25,100 bases of DNA. Origin: CAG-791 sp002392385. GTDB taxonomy: Bacteria > Bacillota > Clostridia > Lachnospirales > Lachnospiraceae. The position numbers and the translations under genes are program-made. This document shows, piece after piece, positions 13,910 to 21,994 of the stretch (position 1 is the stretch's first letter; each line of letters starts with the position of its first letter). Where the stretch lies: positions 1 to 25,100 of the forward strand of contig CAMOIU010000046.1 of the NCBI GenBank assembly GCA_946616295.1. The letters are read 5' to 3'. Below the pieces are notes generated by a model. That model searched no databases, was not told the DNA's origin, and worked only from the letters and a program-made list of their open reading frames with translations.

Positions 13910-14770
13910 ATGAAAGATGAAAAACTGATCAAATACCTGATCGCGGCCTTCGCCATCGCCTGGCCGATGCAGATCGCAGCCTCGTATTTTGCCTGGCAGG
14001 GACAGGCAGGCTTCTACAGGATGCTCCTCACCGGCAGCATGTACGCGCCCTGTGCGGCGACCCTGATCGCCGGGATCCCGCTGCGGGAGATGGGCTGGAA
14101 GCCTTCTCTGCGGGAAGGGAAATGGAAAGCCTTCCTGGCAGCCTGGCTGGGCCCGGCTGTACTGGGAGCTGTCGGCGCGGCGCTCTATTTTCTTATCTTC
14201 CCCGCCCGTCTGGACACCACCGGCAAATTCCTGATCGCGCAGCTCGGAGAGGCTGGTCTCGCCCAGCTCCAGGCACAGGGCCTGACGCCGCAGTCCTATC
14301 TGGCGGTCTCTGCCGTGCAGGCACTGACCTGGGCGCCCTTCCTCAACATGCTGGCGGCGCTGGGTGAAGAGATCGGCTGGCGCGGCGCCATGTATCCCCG
14401 CCTCAGGGACCGCTTCGGCACACGGGGCGGCAGGATCCTGGGCGGCGTGATCTGGGGTGCCTGGCACTGGCCCATCATGGTCCTGGCCGGCTATGAGTAC
14501 GGCCTGCAGTACCCCGGCGCGCCGGTTCTCGGACCCATTCTCTTCTGTGTCTTCACTGTCAGTCTCGGTACCTTTCTCGATGTGCTGTATGAGAAGACGC
14601 ACTGCATCTGGATCCCTTCGCTGGGGCACGGCGCGGTCAATGCCTTTGCGGGCATTCCTCTCCTGCTCCTGGATCCGGCCTTCGCGGATCAGATGATCCT
14701 GGGCCCCGCCATGATCGGCATCATTGCGGGAATTCCGATGCTTGTGACTGCCGCCGTGCTGCTGCGGTGA
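13910..14770 (+). CDS. CPBP family intramembrane metalloprotease
   Basis: A 286-residue multi-pass membrane protease of the CAAX/CPBP (Abi) family. The active-site motifs are all present: EEIGWRGAMYPRL (Glu-Glu..Arg), GVIWGAWHWPIM with the conserved His, and LGHGAVNAFAGI (His..Asn). About seven or eight hydrophobic segments surround them. Bacterial members cleave membrane peptides or act in bacteriocin self-immunity; the substrate is not known here. Two starts are possible: ATG 13898 directly after the RHH stop, and ATG 13910, which has GAGG six bases upstream; I prefer 13910. It ends 16 bases from the convergent AmrS stop with no terminator visible. Pairing with an SPFH protein resembles other SPFH-protease partnerships (HflKC-FtsH, NfeD-stomatin), which suggests regulation of the protease by the SPFH ring. 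Confidence 0.88.
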   Translation: MKDEKLIKYLIAAFAIAWPMQIAASYFAWQGQAGFYRMLLTGSMYAPCAATLIAGIPLREMGWKPSLREGKWKAFLAAWLGPAVLGAVGAALYFLIFPARLDTTGKFLIAQLGEAGLAQLQAQGLTPQSYLAVSAVQALTWAPFLNMLAALGEEIGWRGAMYPRLRDRFGTRGGRILGGVIWGAWHWPIMVLAGYEYGLQYPGAPVLGPILFCVFTVSLGTFLDVLYEKTHCIWIPSLGHGAVNAFAGIPLLLLDPAFADQMILGPAMIGIIAGIPMLVTAAVLLR

Positions 14771-14786
14771 TCAGAAAACATATTCT

Positions 14787-15647
14787 TCAGCAATTGCCTG
14801 TATAGACATACCGCAATGATCCGCGGGCGATCTCGGCGAGACGGTAGATCTGTCCCACATCCGTCGCCGGCCGGTCCGTCATATGAAAACGCGGGAAAAA
14901 GCGTGTGATGTGCAGCGGTACTTCCTCTCCGCCGCGGCCTCCTGCCGTGCCCGGAAGGCCTGCGACCCAGCTGCTGAGGGCCCGTATCTCCTCCTCTGAA
15001 TCATTTTCTCCGGGCACGATGAGCGTCGTCAGCTCCACGTGGCAGTGCTTTACGGCCTCCCGGATGAAATCCATGACCATGGCCCGGTCGCCCCCGAGAA
15101 CATCTCTGTAATAGTGATCGGTGAAGCCCTTCAGGTCGATATTCATGGCGTCTATGAAGGGCGTGAGCTCCTCCAGCACCTGCAGGGAGGCCGTGCCGTT
15201 CGTCACCAGCACATTGCGCATGCCCGCCGCCCGGACGAGCCGCGCCGTGTCCCGCACATATTCATAAGACACGAGAGGCTCGTTGTAGGTAAAGGCGACG
15301 CCGATATTGCCCCTGTCCCGGAGTCTCACCGCAAGAGCGGCCAGCTTCTCCGGCGGGACGTCCTCCGCCTCCTCGGCGGCCCGGCGGGCAGCGTCAGACC
15401 AGGAGATCGAATAGTTCTGGCAGAAGGGACAGCGGAGGTTGCAGCCATAGCTCCCGGCCGACAGGATCAGGCTCCCGGGCATAAAGCGCGCCAGCGGCTT
15501 CTTCTCGATCGGATCCAGGGCCAGCGAAGTGATCTTCCCGTACCCGGAAGGCACGATGCTCCCCTCACGGCAGGTCCTGGCGCCGCAGACGCCCGACTGC
15601 CCTTCCTCAAGCCGGCAATGACGGAAACAGACTTCACAGACTGCCAT
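14787..15647 (-). CDS. amrS: AmmeMemoRadiSam-system radical SAM enzyme (AmrS)
   Basis: A 286-residue radical SAM protein related to pyruvate-formate-lyase activases. The N-terminal Cys cluster (C4, C7, C11, C21, C26) precedes the radical SAM CxxxCxxC at C69, C73 and C76 in GCNLRCPFCQNYSIS. NEPLVSYEYV, VTNGTAS and DLKGFTDHYY are typical of AmrS. Its reaction is not known; the name comes from frequent fusion or linkage with AMMECR1 (AmrA) and Memo (AmrB) domains, neither of which is in this window. ATG 15647 is preferred over 15659 because GGAGG sits five bases upstream and falls inside the longer frame. An inverted repeat (15660-15696) lies directly upstream. Confidence 0.9.
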   Translation of the reverse strand: MAVCEVCFRHCRLEEGQSGVCGARTCREGSIVPSGYGKITSLALDPIEKKPLARFMPGSLILSAGSYGCNLRCPFCQNYSISWSDAARRAAEEAEDVPPEKLAALAVRLRDRGNIGVAFTYNEPLVSYEYVRDTARLVRAAGMRNVLVTNGTASLQVLEELTPFIDAMNIDLKGFTDHYYRDVLGGDRAMVMDFIREAVKHCHVELTTLIVPGENDSEEEIRALSSWVAGLPGTAGGRGGEEVPLHITRFFPRFHMTDRPATDVGQIYRLAEIARGSLRYVYTGNC

Positions 15648-15659
15648 GCTCACCTCCAT

Positions 15660-15696
15660 AAAAGAGGGCCCTGCATCTTCTGCAGCACCCTCTTTT
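15660..15696 (-). terminator. Hairpin between the esterase and amrS genes (terminator or attenuator)
   Basis: AAAAGAGGG (15660-15668) pairs with CCCTCTTTT (15688-15696), and CTGCA/TGCAG extends the stem around a five-base loop. On the minus strand it ends in TTTTAT and runs straight into the amrS Shine-Dalgarno at about 15652-15656. It terminates esterase transcripts or modulates readthrough into amrS. Confidence 0.65.
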
Positions 15697-15717
15697 CTTC
15701 AGTACCTTACTTCAGGA

Positions 15718-16803
15718 TCACAGCTTCTCATCCAGAAACACCTTCAACTCTCCCAGTATCTCCTCCGAGTAGAGCGGGTCGCTGGCGTGGCCCATGCCGG
15801 GGACCAGATGATAGGAGACGTGCTCCGAACCCTGCAGGCCGCTCAGGAATTCATAGAGTCTCTCCGACTGCAGGTAGGGCACCGTGATGTCCGCGTCGCC
15901 GTGAACGATCCAGGTGTCGAGGACGCGATCGCCCCCGAGGTTCTCCGCCAGATAGGTGTGGGGATCCACCACATCCTTCTCTTCCTGCGTCATTTCCGTC
16001 ATGTTCTTCCGGAAGAAATAGGAATGGATATCCTCATATCCCTGCAGTGCTTCGCCCGAGATCCAGGAATTGGCGATCTTAAACACGATATTCGGGATCC
16101 CCAGGCGTTTCCAGTCCTCCGCCTCTCCCTCATTGTCCACATGGCCGTAATAGTCCACGAGAACGTCAGGCTCCGCGGAATACTTGTCCCCGCCGGCCGC
16201 GAGATATTCCGCCTCGCCGATATAAGGCTGGTCGTTGAACTCCTGGTCGTTGGTGCCCGCGCACATGGTGGCCAGATAACCGCCCGCCGACTCGCCGAAT
16301 ACGGCAAAGGTATCGGCATCATAGCCGTACTGCGCCGCGTTCGCCCGCAGGAACCGGATCGCGGTCTTACAGTCCTCCACGGCGCCGGGGAAACCGGCCT
16401 CCTGGGCCAGCCGGTAGTTGATGGTCGCGCAGGCATAGCCGTGGTCGCGGAAGTACTGATACATGAGCACTGCCTGTCTCGACTCCGCGTCGTTGGAGAT
16501 GAAGCCGCCGCCGTGGATGATGACGTAGAGCTTCGGCAGCGGCGCGCCCGCCTCCGTCGCGGGCACATAGATGTTCACGTACTGTGCCTCGGAGACGTCG
16601 GCATAAGGGACGTTCATGTAAGCCGTGCCGTTCTCCCAGGCAGCTTCCTTGTCCAGATCATATTTTTCCACAGTCAGGTTGTGCCAGACCGCGGAGACCG
16701 CCCGCGGATGCAGCGCGCAGAGAACGGCAGCCAGCGCGACGACGGCTGCCAGGATGATGCCAAGAACTCGCACCAGAGGGTTCTTCTTTCCGGTCTTCTC
16801 CAT
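15718..16803 (-). CDS. Membrane-anchored alpha/beta hydrolase (acetyl-esterase/lipase type)
   Basis: A 361-residue serine esterase of the hormone-sensitive-lipase-like group. One N-terminal membrane helix (about residues 12-30, VLGIILAAVVALAAVL) probably anchors it with the enzyme outside. The oxyanion motif HGGG is at 97-100 (YVIIHGGGFIS); the nucleophile motif GESAGG has Ser 172; the remaining triad members are the Asp of WIVHGDADITVP and the His of GMGHASDP. Substrates are likely short acyl or acetyl esters, possibly on sugars. GGAGG precedes ATG 16803, and an extended -10 promoter lies at 16887-16895. The gene is followed by a hairpin and then amrS. Confidence 0.9.
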   Translation of the reverse strand: MEKTGKKNPLVRVLGIILAAVVALAAVLCALHPRAVSAVWHNLTVEKYDLDKEAAWENGTAYMNVPYADVSEAQYVNIYVPATEAGAPLPKLYVIIHGGGFISNDAESRQAVLMYQYFRDHGYACATINYRLAQEAGFPGAVEDCKTAIRFLRANAAQYGYDADTFAVFGESAGGYLATMCAGTNDQEFNDQPYIGEAEYLAAGGDKYSAEPDVLVDYYGHVDNEGEAEDWKRLGIPNIVFKIANSWISGEALQGYEDIHSYFFRKNMTEMTQEEKDVVDPHTYLAENLGGDRVLDTWIVHGDADITVPYLQSERLYEFLSGLQGSEHVSYHLVPGMGHASDPLYSEEILGELKVFLDEKL

Positions 16804-16886
16804 AATGGTCCTCCCTTGGTTGTCCTTCCCTTCACTTTCAAGAGCAGCAGAACTTCTTCACAGGCCCCGCGGGCCCGTCTTATCTT

Positions 16887-16895
16887 ATCATAGCA
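16887..16895 (-). promoter_or_regulatory. Extended -10 promoter of the esterase gene
   Basis: On the minus strand, TGCTATGAT gives a -10 TATGAT with the TGn extension, which lowers the need for a -35; no good -35 lies 17 bases upstream. The leader to ATG 16803 is about 75 bases. Confidence 0.45.
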
Positions 16896-16961
16896 TATAC
16901 ACCTGCCTGATGCTTGTGAAGCGTCGCAAAAAGCCGTTCTGCCGGCAGGATCTGCCGCATA

Positions 16962-18302
16962 TCAGGGGTATACCGTCGTCACCAGGTCTCCCTGCCCGGC
17001 CTCGCCGGTTTCCCGCGCCGGCACCAGACATTCCACATACCGCTCCGTGTGACCGCGCCAGAAGAGCCTGCCGCCTTTCAGAATCTTCTCCTCCAGCAGG
17101 ACCCGGACCTTCTCTCCTGAGAAGGATGCGCGGTAGCGCTGTGCCTGTTCAGCCGTCAGGGCCAGAAGGACCGCGCTGCGGTCGTTCTTGACCGTCTCCG
17201 GCACCTGGTCCGGCATCCGGGCCGCGACGGTCCCCTTTCGGACGGAATACTTGAAGACATGGATCTCGAAGAGACCGATCTCCTCCAGGAAGCGGACTGT
17301 CTGCGCGAATTCCTCCTCCGTCTCCCCGGGAAAACCGACGATCACATCGGTGGTGATGGCCGGGCGGTCGTAGGCGCGCCGCAGTCTCTCCACGCAGGCC
17401 CTGTACTCCGCCGTCGTATAGTGCCGGTTCATACGCTTCAGGGTGGCATCGCAGCCGCTCTGCAGGGACAGGTGGAAATGAGGACAGACCTTGGACAGGC
17501 CGGCGATCCCGCTGACGAATTCTTCCGTCATGATGCGGGGTTCCAGGGACCCCAGCCGGATCCGCTGCAGCCCGGGGATCTCCTGGAGTCTTCGGAGCAG
17601 CGAGAGCAGGCTCCTGCCGCCCTTTTCCGGATCGAAAGGCACATTGCCGGTCTGTCCGAAGGAGCTCAGATGGATGCCGTTCAGAACGACCTCCCGGACG
17701 CCGCTCTCCTCCGTCAGGCCGCGGATCTCCTCGCAGATGTCCGCCTCCTCCCGGCTGCGGATCCTGCCCCGGGCATAGGGAATGATGCAGTAGGTGCAGA
17801 ACTGGTTGCAGCCGTCCTGGATCTTGACAAAAGCGCGCGTATGCCCCGGCGACTGCAGGTGCACATGACCGCAGTCCGCGGTCCCGGCCGCGTCTCCGTC
17901 CGTCTCCGGGCTCTCCGCGGACAGGTCCTCCCGCGGCATGCCGCCCCCGTCTCTTTCCTTTAAAAAGGCCGCCAGACGCCGGGCGATCTCTTCCTTGCCC
18001 CGGCTGCCGATGGCCAGGTCCACCGCCGGATCCGCCTCCACGCCGGCCCGGTCCGTCTCCACATAGCAGCCCACCGCGATCACGACAGCCTCCGGATTGC
18101 GCTTCCTGGCGCGGTGGAGCATCTGCCGGCTCTTGCGGTCCGCGATATTGGTGACGCTGCAGGTGTTCACCACATAGACGTCCGCCTCCTCGCTGAAGGG
18201 GACCTCCTCGTATCCTTCCTGCCGCAGGATCTGCCGCATGAGATCCAGTTCGTAGCTGTTCACCTTACAGCCCAGGTTATGAAATGCCGCTCTGCCTGCC
18301 AT
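16962..18302 (-). CDS. mtaB: MtaB, tRNA t6A37 C2-methylthiotransferase
   Basis: A 446-residue Fe-S radical SAM methylthiotransferase that converts t6A to ms2t6A at tRNA position 37 of ANN-decoding tRNAs. Its UPF0004 domain gives the auxiliary cluster Cys residues C12 (NLGCKVN), C48 (NTCSVTN) and C79 (VGCY). The radical SAM triad is C165, C169, C172 in DGCNQFCTYCIIPYARG; a C-terminal TRAM domain (~residues 375-440) binds RNA. CKVN..S and the length separate it from MiaB (CQMN). ATG 18302 is preferred over 18353: GGAG lies five bases upstream and the conserved fold begins there. A weak stem ahead of a T-run at 16937-16952 may terminate it. Confidence 0.92.
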   Translation of the reverse strand: MAGRAAFHNLGCKVNSYELDLMRQILRQEGYEEVPFSEEADVYVVNTCSVTNIADRKSRQMLHRARKRNPEAVVIAVGCYVETDRAGVEADPAVDLAIGSRGKEEIARRLAAFLKERDGGGMPREDLSAESPETDGDAAGTADCGHVHLQSPGHTRAFVKIQDGCNQFCTYCIIPYARGRIRSREEADICEEIRGLTEESGVREVVLNGIHLSSFGQTGNVPFDPEKGGRSLLSLLRRLQEIPGLQRIRLGSLEPRIMTEEFVSGIAGLSKVCPHFHLSLQSGCDATLKRMNRHYTTAEYRACVERLRRAYDRPAITTDVIVGFPGETEEEFAQTVRFLEEIGLFEIHVFKYSVRKGTVAARMPDQVPETVKNDRSAVLLALTAEQAQRYRASFSGEKVRVLLEEKILKGGRLFWRGHTERYVECLVPARETGEAGQGDLVTTVYP

Positions 18303-18383
18303 TCCTTCTCCCTCAGGTCCTTCTGAATTCTTTATGACTTTTTCACGGCCCATCTCATTGACTTTTCTCTATGCCGTGAGTAC

Positions 18384-18389
18384 TATAAT
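18384..18389 (+). promoter_or_regulatory. -10 box of the HPr-like gene
   Basis: A perfect TATAAT; the nearest TTGACT (18358-18363) is 20 bases upstream, longer than ideal. A near-perfect Shine-Dalgarno, TAAGGAGGTGA, follows at 18425-18435, so translation should be strong. Confidence 0.5.
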
Positions 18390-18442
18390 AACAAACTTGC
18401 GCCGCGCGCAGGTTATCTTATGGATAAGGAGGTGAATCCTGT

Positions 18443-18676
18443 ATGAAGACTGTTAAGATTTCTCTGAATTCCATCGACAAGGTCAAGGCATTCGTCAACG
18501 ACATCACGAAGTTCGATTACGATTTCGATCTGGTGTCCGGCCGTTATGTCATTGATGCCAAGTCGATCATGGGTATCTTCTCCCTGGACCTGTCCAAGCC
18601 GATCGACCTGAACATCCACGCCACTGAGAATGTGGACGAGATCATCGAGAAATTAAGACCTTATATCGTCGATTGA
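18443..18676 (+). CDS. HPr-family protein without the phosphotransfer histidine (Crh-like)
   Basis: A 77-residue HPr fold protein. The DAKSIMGIFSLDL segment (residues 38-50) matches the HPr regulatory Ser46 region (KSIMGVMSL), with Ser 41 retained. The active-site loop that reads GLHARP in HPr is here NSIDKVKAF, with no His before residue 59. It therefore cannot carry PTS phosphate on His15. In Bacillus, Crh has this same pattern (no His15, Ser46 kept), is phosphorylated by HPr kinase and serves as a CcpA co-repressor. That is a plausible role, but clostridial proteins of this type are largely untested. It is a single gene with a strong Shine-Dalgarno and a hairpin terminator. Confidence 0.85.
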   Translation: MKTVKISLNSIDKVKAFVNDITKFDYDFDLVSGRYVIDAKSIMGIFSLDLSKPIDLNIHATENVDEIIEKLRPYIVD

Positions 18677-18681
18677 TAAGA

Positions 18682-18713
18682 GCCCGGAGCCATCAAGCCT
18701 CCGGGCTTCTTTC
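18682..18713 (+). terminator. Rho-independent terminator of the HPr-like gene
   Basis: GCCCGGAG (18682-18689) pairs with CTCCGGGC (18699-18706) and is followed by TTCTTTC. It begins five bases after the stop codon and may also help end the convergent thiI transcript. Confidence 0.8.
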
Positions 18714-18726
18714 ATACATTTCTGTG

Positions 18727-19980
18727 TCAGCCGTTCTCCTGCTCCATGCTTCCCGGCATGGGATCTTCTCTGTGCTTGACCACCCGGCTGCCGTTCTTGT
18801 CCACGATCAGAATCTCGTCCGTACGGATCGCCTCTTCAAACAGTTCGTCGATCTTGTCCGCCAGATTCTCCTCATGCCGCTTGATGACGTCCAGACGGGG
18901 TCTGGTCACGGGATGTTTGGCCACAAAGATGGTGCAGCAGTCCTCATAGGGGAGGATGGAGGTCTCGAAGGTCCCGATCTTTTTGGACACCGTGACGATC
19001 TCCTCCTTGTCAAAACCGATCAGCGGACGGAAGACGGGCAGGGTGCAGACCTCTCCGGTCACGCCCAGGGCGGTCAGGGTCTGGGACGCCACCTGTCCGA
19101 TGCTCTCTCCCGTGATCAGGCCCAGGCATTCGTTCTGCCGCGCCAGATACTCCGCGATCCGCATCATATAGCGCCGCATGATGATGGTCAGCTCCTCGTG
19201 CGGGCACTTCTCATAGATATACAGCTGAATATCGGTGAAATTGATATTGTGCAGCCAGATGGTCCCCGTGTACCTGGCGATCTGGGAAGCCAGGTCGATC
19301 ACCTTCTGCAGGGCGCGCTCGCTGGTATAGGGCGGCGCGTTGAAATAGACGGCGTCGATCTTGACGCCGCGCTTGGCGATCATATAGCCGGCGACAGGCG
19401 AATCGATGCCGCCGGACAGCAGGAGCATGCTCTTGCCGCCCACGCCCACCGGCAGGCCGCCCGGCCCGGGGATCACATGGGAGTACATGCAGATCCGGTC
19501 CTCCCGGATCTCGACCGTGACCATGATCTCCGGCGTGTGCACGTCCACGCGGAATCGGTCCGAGGCCTCCAGAAGGGCATGGCCCAGCTCCGCGTTCATC
19601 TCCTGGGAATCCAGGGGATAGTTCTTGTTGCTGCGGCGGGTATGCATCTTGAAGGTATGCGTTCCATCCGGATATTCGTCCAGAACGAACTGTGTGACGG
19701 TGGCGGCCAGTTCCTCCGGCGACACGATGCCCGTTTCCTTCACGGGGCAGATGCCCGAAATGCCGAAAACGCACTGTAAGGCCTCCGTGACCTCCTCATA
19801 GTCGTAGTCGGACTGGCACTCGACATAGACCCGGCCATAGGTCCTTACCACACGGAATCTCCCCTCCACCGGCTTCAGCGCGAGGCGGATCTGGTGTACC
19901 AGGGCCTCCTCGAAGATGTGACGGTTCTTGCCCTTGATGCCGATCTCGGCATATTTGATCAGAAATGACTGATACTGCAC
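18727..19980 (-). CDS. thiI: tRNA uracil 4-sulfurtransferase (ThiI), Bacillus-type without rhodanese domain
   Basis: A 417-residue enzyme making 4-thiouridine at tRNA position 8, with sulfur from the cysteine desulfurase encoded just upstream. It has an N-terminal ferredoxin-like domain (LIKYAEIGIKGKNR), a THUMP domain and a PP-loop ATPase starting near residue 175 with LLLSGGIDSPVAGYMIAKRG; a later segment, YEDCCTIFVAKHPVTRP, is the conserved Cys-containing part. There is no C-terminal rhodanese domain, so sulfur must be delivered by another route, as described for Bacillus NifZ-ThiI. The start is GTG 19980: GGAGG lies eight bases upstream and the conserved N-terminus begins there; earlier in-frame residues up to 20037 overlap the upstream gene's end. 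It ends the dnaK-to-thiI block. Confidence 0.93.
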   Translation of the reverse strand: MQYQSFLIKYAEIGIKGKNRHIFEEALVHQIRLALKPVEGRFRVVRTYGRVYVECQSDYDYEEVTEALQCVFGISGICPVKETGIVSPEELAATVTQFVLDEYPDGTHTFKMHTRRSNKNYPLDSQEMNAELGHALLEASDRFRVDVHTPEIMVTVEIREDRICMYSHVIPGPGGLPVGVGGKSMLLLSGGIDSPVAGYMIAKRGVKIDAVYFNAPPYTSERALQKVIDLASQIARYTGTIWLHNINFTDIQLYIYEKCPHEELTIIMRRYMMRIAEYLARQNECLGLITGESIGQVASQTLTALGVTGEVCTLPVFRPLIGFDKEEIVTVSKKIGTFETSILPYEDCCTIFVAKHPVTRPRLDVIKRHEENLADKIDELFEEAIRTDEILIVDKNGSRVVKHREDPMPGSMEQENG

Positions 19981-20002
19981 TCCTCGTTCCTCCTGTATTG
20001 AC

Positions 20003-21178
20003 TCAATGACGTGTGAACCGCCGCAGCTGCGGCACAAGCTCTTTAAAGGCCTGCACGGTCTCCTCCATCTCCTCCTCCGTGTTCATCACGGAGAGGCTCA
20101 GGCGGATGGTGCTGTCCAGGGCGTCCCTGGAGGCGCCGATGGCCTGCAGGGTGTCCGACGGATGCGGGTGATTGCTGCTGCAGGCGCTTCCTGAAGAAAC
20201 ATAGATGCCCCGGTCCTCCAGGGCGTGCAGCATGACCTCCGCCCGCACACCGGGCACCGTGACGCTGAGGATGTGAGGCGCGGCCGTGCCCGGCTGCGCG
20301 TCCTCCTGACCGGCAGGACCGTTGATGGTCACCTGTCCGATCTCCGTCAGGCCCCTCTGCAGGGTCTCCCGCATCCGGGTGAGCCTGGCATTGTCGCCCT
20401 CCAGATCTCTGTACAGCATCTGCGCGGACATGGCCATGCCGGCAATGCCCGCTACGTTCTCCGTGCCGCTCCGCATGCCGCCCTGCTGGCCGCCGCCGTA
20501 GATCTGCGGCAGGACGCGGACGCCCTGGGCGATATAGAGAAGGCCCACACCCTTGGGGCCGTGGATCTTATGGCCGCTGGCGGAGAGCAGGTCGATCTTC
20601 ATCCGTCTGGGCAGGATCCTCGCCTTGCCGAATCCCTGCACGGCATCCACGTGGAAGAGGGTCTTTGGATTCCTGGCCTTGATCAGGCGGCCGATCTCCT
20701 CCACGGGCTCCACCGCGCCGATCTCATTGTTGGTGTGCATGATGGAGACCAGCAGTGTGTCCTCGCGTACAGCCTCCGCCACGGCCGCGGGGTCCACCAG
20801 GCCGTACCGGTCCACCGGCAGATAGGTCACCTCAAATCCCTGCTTCTCCAGATACCGCATGGATTCCAGCACCGCCGGATGCTCGATCCGCGTGGTGATG
20901 AGATGCCGGCCGCGGCGCATGCCTGCCTGTGCGGCGCCGATGATGGCGATATTGTCCGCCTCTGTTCCGCAGGAGGTGAACACCAGGTCCTTGTCTCCCA
21001 CCTTCAGGATGCCGGCCAGGATCCTGCGCGCTTCCCGCACGTACTGCTCCGCTTCCACACCCTTATGATGCATGCTGGAGGGATTGCCGTAGTCCTCCAG
21101 ATAGATCCGGTGCATGCGGTCCGCCGTCTCGGGAAAACACCGGGTCGTGGCGGAATTGTCCAGATAGATTTCCTTCAT
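20003..21178 (-). CDS. Cysteine desulfurase (NifS/IscS family, NifZ-like)
   Basis: A 391-residue PLP enzyme releasing sulfur from cysteine as an enzyme persulfide. The PLP lysine is K204 in SASGHKIHGPKG; the catalytic cysteine is C333 in SSGSACSSN; HVDAVQ holds the cofactor-binding Asp and Gln. The N-terminus YLDNSATT is standard. Located directly upstream of thiI with a 22-base gap, it matches the Bacillus nifZ-thiI pair, in which the desulfurase feeds ThiI. It carries no obvious Fe-S scaffold neighbour (no iscU/nifU), which supports a dedicated tRNA-thiolation role. It starts 45 bases after rsmE. Confidence 0.93.
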   Translation of the reverse strand: MKEIYLDNSATTRCFPETADRMHRIYLEDYGNPSSMHHKGVEAEQYVREARRILAGILKVGDKDLVFTSCGTEADNIAIIGAAQAGMRRGRHLITTRIEHPAVLESMRYLEKQGFEVTYLPVDRYGLVDPAAVAEAVREDTLLVSIMHTNNEIGAVEPVEEIGRLIKARNPKTLFHVDAVQGFGKARILPRRMKIDLLSASGHKIHGPKGVGLLYIAQGVRVLPQIYGGGQQGGMRSGTENVAGIAGMAMSAQMLYRDLEGDNARLTRMRETLQRGLTEIGQVTINGPAGQEDAQPGTAAPHILSVTVPGVRAEVMLHALEDRGIYVSSGSACSSNHPHPSDTLQAIGASRDALDSTIRLSLSVMNTEEEMEETVQAFKELVPQLRRFTRH

Positions 21179-21223
21179 GTATTACTGTCCTTCTATAGTA
21201 TAGCCCGCTTCTGTCCGGGGCGG

Positions 21224-21976
21224 TCAGCCGATCTCAAAGGCCAGCACCAGCCAGGACAGGAACACCAGAGGAGCCGTCTCTGTCCGCAGGATCCGTCTGC
21301 CCAGAGAGACGGGCCTGACGCCCGCCTGCCGTGCCTCTTCCAGTTCTGTCAGCGAGATGCCTCCCTCCGGCCCGATATAGACGGCGATCCCGGCGCCCGG
21401 CTGCAGGTCCAGCAGTTCCTGCCGGAAGCTCCCGTCGTCCTGCTGGTTCTCATAGGGAATATAGCGCTGCTGCGCCATCTGCGCGCCGTAGTCCAGGGCC
21501 TCCTTAAAGCTCATGGGACTGTGGACGGTGGGCAGGATGCTGCGGCGGGACTGCTGGGCGGCATTCTCCGCTATGGTCTGCCAGCGCTGGATCTTCTTGT
21601 CTGTCTTGGCGCTGCCCTTGTCCAAACGGACGATGCTGCGCTCCATCTGTACGGGAATGATCTCCGTCACGCCCAGCTCGACGCTCTTCTGGATGATCCA
21701 CTCCATCTTGTCGCCCTTGGGCAGGCCCTGAAAGAGATAGATCTGCGCGGGAAGCTCCGTATCCGCCTGGCGGACCTCCTCCACCCGGCACAGGACCTCT
21801 TCCCGACCCATCTCCGTGATCCGGCACAGATACTCCTGCCGGTCCCCGTTCACCCTGGCGCTGACCATGTCCCCGGGCTGCAGACGCAGGACATTGCGGA
21901 TATGATTGACGTCCGGGCCCGTGATCGAGAGCGTGTCCCCCGAAAGCGCGGCCGGCTCTGTGAAAATATGCAGCAT
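21224..21976 (-). CDS. rsmE: RsmE, 16S rRNA m3U1498 methyltransferase
   Basis: A 250-residue SPOUT-class methyltransferase that methylates N3 of U1498 in 16S rRNA, near the subunit interface. The N-terminal PUA-like domain (TGPDVNHIRNVLRLQPGD) binds RNA. The C-terminal trefoil knot includes KGDKMEWIIQKSVELGV, ERSIVRL, IYFIGPEGG-like IYIGPEGG.. seen here as VYIGPEGGIS, and SLGRRILRTETAPLVFLS. Length is typical (~245). It follows prmA by 18 bases, the usual order in Firmicutes. Confidence 0.94.
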   Translation of the reverse strand: MLHIFTEPAALSGDTLSITGPDVNHIRNVLRLQPGDMVSARVNGDRQEYLCRITEMGREEVLCRVEEVRQADTELPAQIYLFQGLPKGDKMEWIIQKSVELGVTEIIPVQMERSIVRLDKGSAKTDKKIQRWQTIAENAAQQSRRSILPTVHSPMSFKEALDYGAQMAQQRYIPYENQQDDGSFRQELLDLQPGAGIAVYIGPEGGISLTELEEARQAGVRPVSLGRRILRTETAPLVFLSWLVLAFEIG

Positions 21977-21994
21977 GCGGTCCTCCCGGGGAGC

